From JACVRW01 sp963850205 (GTDB lineage: Bacteria; Actinomycetota; Thermoleophilia; Solirubrobacterales; Thermoleophilaceae), in contig CAWKKJ010000015.1 of NCBI GenBank assembly GCA_963850205.1, forward strand, positions 558,001 through 622,000: a DNA stretch of 64,000 nucleotides. The letters are read 5' to 3'. Both the position numbers and the translations under genes were made by a program. Below, piece by piece: positions 61,319 to 64,000 of this stretch. Each line of letters starts with the position of its first letter. Within the stretch, counting starts at the first letter, position 1. The notes under the pieces were generated by a model that saw only the letters and a list, made by a program, of their open reading frames with translations, ran no database searches and had not been told where the DNA came from.

Positions 61319-63063
61319 GTGCCTGCCGCCCGGAGCTCGCGCGCGCCTACCACCGGCGTGGTGGTGGCCATCGGCCTGGCCGCCGTGCTGGCGGCGGCCA
61401 TGGTCATGACCATTCGCCTGACCAGCGAGTTCCCGGGCGAGCAGCCGGGGCTTCAGGCGGGCTGCTGGACTGGATCGTCCTCTCCTACGTCTTCAGCGGC
61501 CTGGTGGCCTGGCGGCGCCGGCCCGAGAGTCGCTTCGGCCCGCTGATGATCGCCGGCGGTTTACGACCTCCTTGGCGGCCCTGTCCTCGGCGAGCGACGC
61601 GCTGGCATTCACGGTCGGACAGGCCATGGACTCTGGTTCCGTTCGCCGTGTTCATTCACGTCTACCTGTCCTTTCCCTCAGGGCGACTGCCGGGTCGACC
61701 GGAACGATGGATAGTCGGCACCGCCTACTTCGTCGCGGTGGGATTGGAGCTGGTCGGCCTTGCGCTCGGCGGCTTCCGCCCGGACAACGTGCTGGCCCTC
61801 GTCGACCAGCCGGACCTGGCGATGACGCTGCTCGATTTCCAGCTCGTCACCCTCGCCGGGCTCGCCCTCGTGAGCATCGTGGCGCTCATCTACCGGCGGC
61901 GTCAGGCGGGCCCGCCGCTGCGCCGCTCGGCGGCGCTGCTGGTGGACTCCTTCGTCGTCGCCCTGGCGATGTGCGCCGCACTCCTCGTGATGGGCGCCTT
62001 CTTCATCGGCGACGCCTTTCTCATGGTGCAGCGCGTGACGTTCTTCTTCCTCGGCCTGGCGCCCGTCGCCTTCTTGATCGCCCTCCTCGACGCGCGGCTG
62101 GCCCGCTCCTCGGTCGGCGATCTGCTGGTCGAGCTGCGCTCGGACCCGACGCCTCACAACCTGCAGGAGCCGATCGCGCATGCTCTCGGCGACCGATCGG
62201 TCGAGCTCGCCTACTGGCTGCCGCAGTTCGGGAGCTGGTCGGACGCGCGAGGCCGGGCGATTCGGCTGCCGGAGCCGGAGGACGGCCGGGCCACAACGTT
62301 CATCGACCGCGACGGCGAGCACGTCGCGGCGCTGATCCACGACCCGGCGCTCGAGGAGGAGCCCGAGCTTCTCGACGCGGTCTGTGCCGCGGCCGAGATC
62401 GCTCTCGAGAACGGCCGGCTCCAGGCGGAGCTGAGGGCTCGGCTGGAGGAGCTGGAGGGGTCCCGCACCCGGGTGATCGAGGCCGGTCAGAAGGAGCGCA
62501 AGCGCCTCGAGCGCAATCTCCACGACGGCGCCCAGCAGCGGCTGATCGCGCTCTCGCTGGAGCTCGGCCTGCTGGGCAATCAGATGAGCGACGACCCCCA
62601 GGCCAAGGCACGCATCGAACAGGCGCGGGCCGAGATCGCCGTCTCGCTCGACGAGCTGCGCCAAGTGGCGCACGGCTTGCACCCGGCGGTGCTCAGCGGG
62701 CATGGGCTGGCGGTCGCGCTCGAGTCGCTCGCCGCCACGTCCGCGGTACCGGTCGACCTCCACGTCGAGGTGGACGGCCGACTCGACGAGCCGCTGGAGG
62801 TGACCGCGTACTACGTGGTCTCCGAGGCCCTCACGAACGTCGCCAAGCATGCCCGGGCCGGCTCGGCCTCGGTGGAGGTGGTGAGGCGGCGGGGCGACCT
62901 CGTCGTCGAGGTGGTCGACGACGGGGCGGGTGGCGCCGACACCGAGGGCGGTACGGGCCTGCGCGGGCTCGCCGACCGGGTGGAGGCGCTCGGTGGGCGC
63001 CTGCGGGTGTGGACGCCCCGCGGCGGCGGGACCCGCGTCAGGGCGGAGCTGCCGTGCGGGTAG
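61319..63063 (+). CDS. sensor histidine kinase (NarL/DesK class), three frameshifts near the N-terminus
   Basis: The membrane part (from GTG 61319) runs over several frames: shifts near 61462, 61562 and 61632. The last segment from about 61632 is open to the stop. Helices lie around LVPFAVFIHVYLSFPSGRLP, LVTLAGLALVSIVALIYRR and SFVVALAMCAALLVMGAFFI. The kinase has HisKA_3 ERKRLERNLHDGAQQRLIAL (phospho-His), then N-box VSEALTNVAKHARAG and G-boxes VDDGAGGADTEGGTGLRGLA. Overlaps the response regulator by 10 bases. About 581 residues when corrected. Confidence 0.85.
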
Positions 63064-63698
63064 CGATCGCCGAGGACAGCGTTCTGCTCCGCGAGGGCCT
63101 CGCGCGGCTCCTCGCCGACGCGGGCTTCGAGGTGGTCGCCCAGTGCGGCAGCGCGGACGAGCTCATGCTGAAGGCCAACAGCTACGAGCTCGACGTGGTG
63201 ATCGTCGACATCCGTCTGCCGCCGACGCACACCGACGAGGGCCTGCGCGCCGCTGTCGAGATTCGCGAGAAACATCCGGGCGTCGGCGTCCTCGTGCTGT
63301 CCCAGTACGTGGAGGTGGGGCTGGCAATGAAGCTGCTGGCGGACTCCGCCGAGCGAACGGGCTATCTGCTCAAGGACCGGATCATGGAGGTCGACGAGTT
63401 CGTCGACGCCGTGCGGCGGGTGGCCGGCGGCGGCTCGGCGCTCGATCCCACCATCGTCTCGACCATGCTTGGTCGGCGGCGAAATGACGATCCGCTTGCC
63501 GAGCTGACGCCGCGCGAGCGCGAGGTGCTGGAGCTGATGGCCACGGGCAGCTCGAACCAGGGGATCGCCGACAAGCTCGTGATCACCCAGCGCGCGGTCG
63601 AGAAGTACGTTTCCTCGATCTTCGGCAAGCTCGGGTTGCCGTCGACGGGGAGCGAGTCTCGGCGCGTGCTCGCGGTGCTGCTGTTCCTCGACACCTGA
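63054..63698 (+). CDS. NarL/FixJ-type response regulator
   Basis: 214 residues from GTG 63054. Receiver domain with acidic pair AEDSVLLREGL, phospho-aspartate in VVIVDIRLPPTHTDEGL, and the lysine in GYLLKDRIMEVDEF. C-terminal LuxR helix-turn-helix: LTPREREVLELMATGSSNQG and QRAVEKYVSSIFGKLGL. Forms a two-component pair with the overlapping kinase. The next gene, an MMPL transporter, is 117 bp downstream and may be a target. Confidence 0.93.
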   Translation: MRVAIAEDSVLLREGLARLLADAGFEVVAQCGSADELMLKANSYELDVVIVDIRLPPTHTDEGLRAAVEIREKHPGVGVLVLSQYVEVGLAMKLLADSAERTGYLLKDRIMEVDEFVDAVRRVAGGGSALDPTIVSTMLGRRRNDDPLAELTPREREVLELMATGSSNQGIADKLVITQRAVEKYVSSIFGKLGLPSTGSESRRVLAVLLFLDT

Positions 63699-63815
63699 GC
63701 CACTCCCCGGCCGAGACGCCAGAAAACCGTCCCCCCGGATGCCAGACCCCTGGCTAGGCGCGGCTTCCCTACCCGGAGAGGCTCGAGCGGTCCATTCCAG
63801 CAAGGGGGAGAGGCG

Positions 63816-64000
63816 ATGAGGACTCGCATCATCCAGGACCCATCCGAGCCTGAGACGGATCGTTCGAGAAGGGAGGTCCCCGCGAAGAAGTTGACGGTGG
63901 CAGCCCGAATCGGGCGCTGGAGCGCAGGACACCGCAAGCTGGCGATCTGGGGCTGGCTGGCCCTGGTCGTCCTGCTGGTGGGCGGCCTCATGAACGCCCA
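63816..64000 (+). CDS. MMPL-family transporter (partial, N-terminus only)
   Basis: 61 residues before the window ends. ATG 63816 follows AAGGGGGAGAGG. After about 35 charged residues come ARIGRWSAGHRKLAIWGWLA and LVVLLVGGLM, the first helix of RND/MMPL lipid or drug exporters, in which the W..HR..... pattern before helix 1 is typical. The rest is beyond the right edge. Confidence 0.7.
   Translation, partial: MRTRIIQDPSEPETDRSRREVPAKKLTVAARIGRWSAGHRKLAIWGWLALVVLLVGGLMNA

Overview
The window looks like chromosomal DNA of a high-GC Gram-positive bacterium, most likely an actinobacterium of the Thermoleophilia/Solirubrobacterales type. This is inferred from GC-rich coding sequence, frequent GTG starts, stop/start overlaps and gene content. 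No 16S gene is present, so the placement is provisional. Many conserved genes carry a single-base frameshift: nuoL, nuoG, nuoE, nuoC, the TPR gene, a methyltransferase, an M28 peptidase, an MFS transporter, arsM, a histidine kinase and, with about seven shifts, a carotenoid oxygenase. Indel errors in the assembly are the simplest explanation, so broken genes should be read with that in mind.

Region 1 (1-14551, minus strand) is a complete-order nuoABCDEFGHIJKLMN operon for respiratory complex I, cut by the left edge inside nuoN. Region 2 (15259-22995, minus) is a nickel/cobalt block: a Fur-family regulator, an ECF transporter (CbiM, N, Q, O), a 64-residue histidine-rich protein, and a DUF4331 / TPR / NicO-type permease set. 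Region 3 (23211-32755) holds housekeeping and envelope genes: an anti-sigma-type ATPase, a divergent cupredoxin and cytochrome c lipoprotein pair, serS, a methyltransferase, a DUF3089 hydrolase, an M28 peptidase, an L,D-transpeptidase, an ECF sigma factor coupled to an Ogt alkyltransferase, a DsbA-like protein and two tRNA-Ser genes.

Region 4 (32884-38387) is a small island in tRNA-Arg(ACG). The 3' 46 bp from the anticodon loop onward are repeated exactly 5.46 kb downstream. The island carries a LuxR-TPR regulator, an alpha/beta hydrolase and a flavoprotein monooxygenase in one operon, plus a decayed MntA/HepT toxin-antitoxin relic. No integrase is visible.

Region 5 (38581-47728) carries a secreted hydrolase, membrane proteins, a PepSY protein, a ZIP metal transporter behind a DtxR-like palindrome, and a divergent arsenic locus (arsC, phosphoesterase and MFS on one side; arsR, arsM, cupin and DUF4396 on the other) with a textbook promoter. 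Region 6 (47778-55552) contains tandem PAP2 phosphatases, a family-1 encapsulin with an encapsulated-ferritin cargo, a cupin, a LysE exporter, the broken carotenoid oxygenase and a luciferase-like monooxygenase fused to a hemerythrin domain. Region 7 (55564-64000) has a cyclase-family enzyme, a stress-protein-like gene, an isochorismatase-family hydrolase, an aldo/keto reductase, SthA transhydrogenase with a shortened TspO, an ArsR-SRPBCC pair, a NarL-type two-component system and the start of an MMPL transporter.
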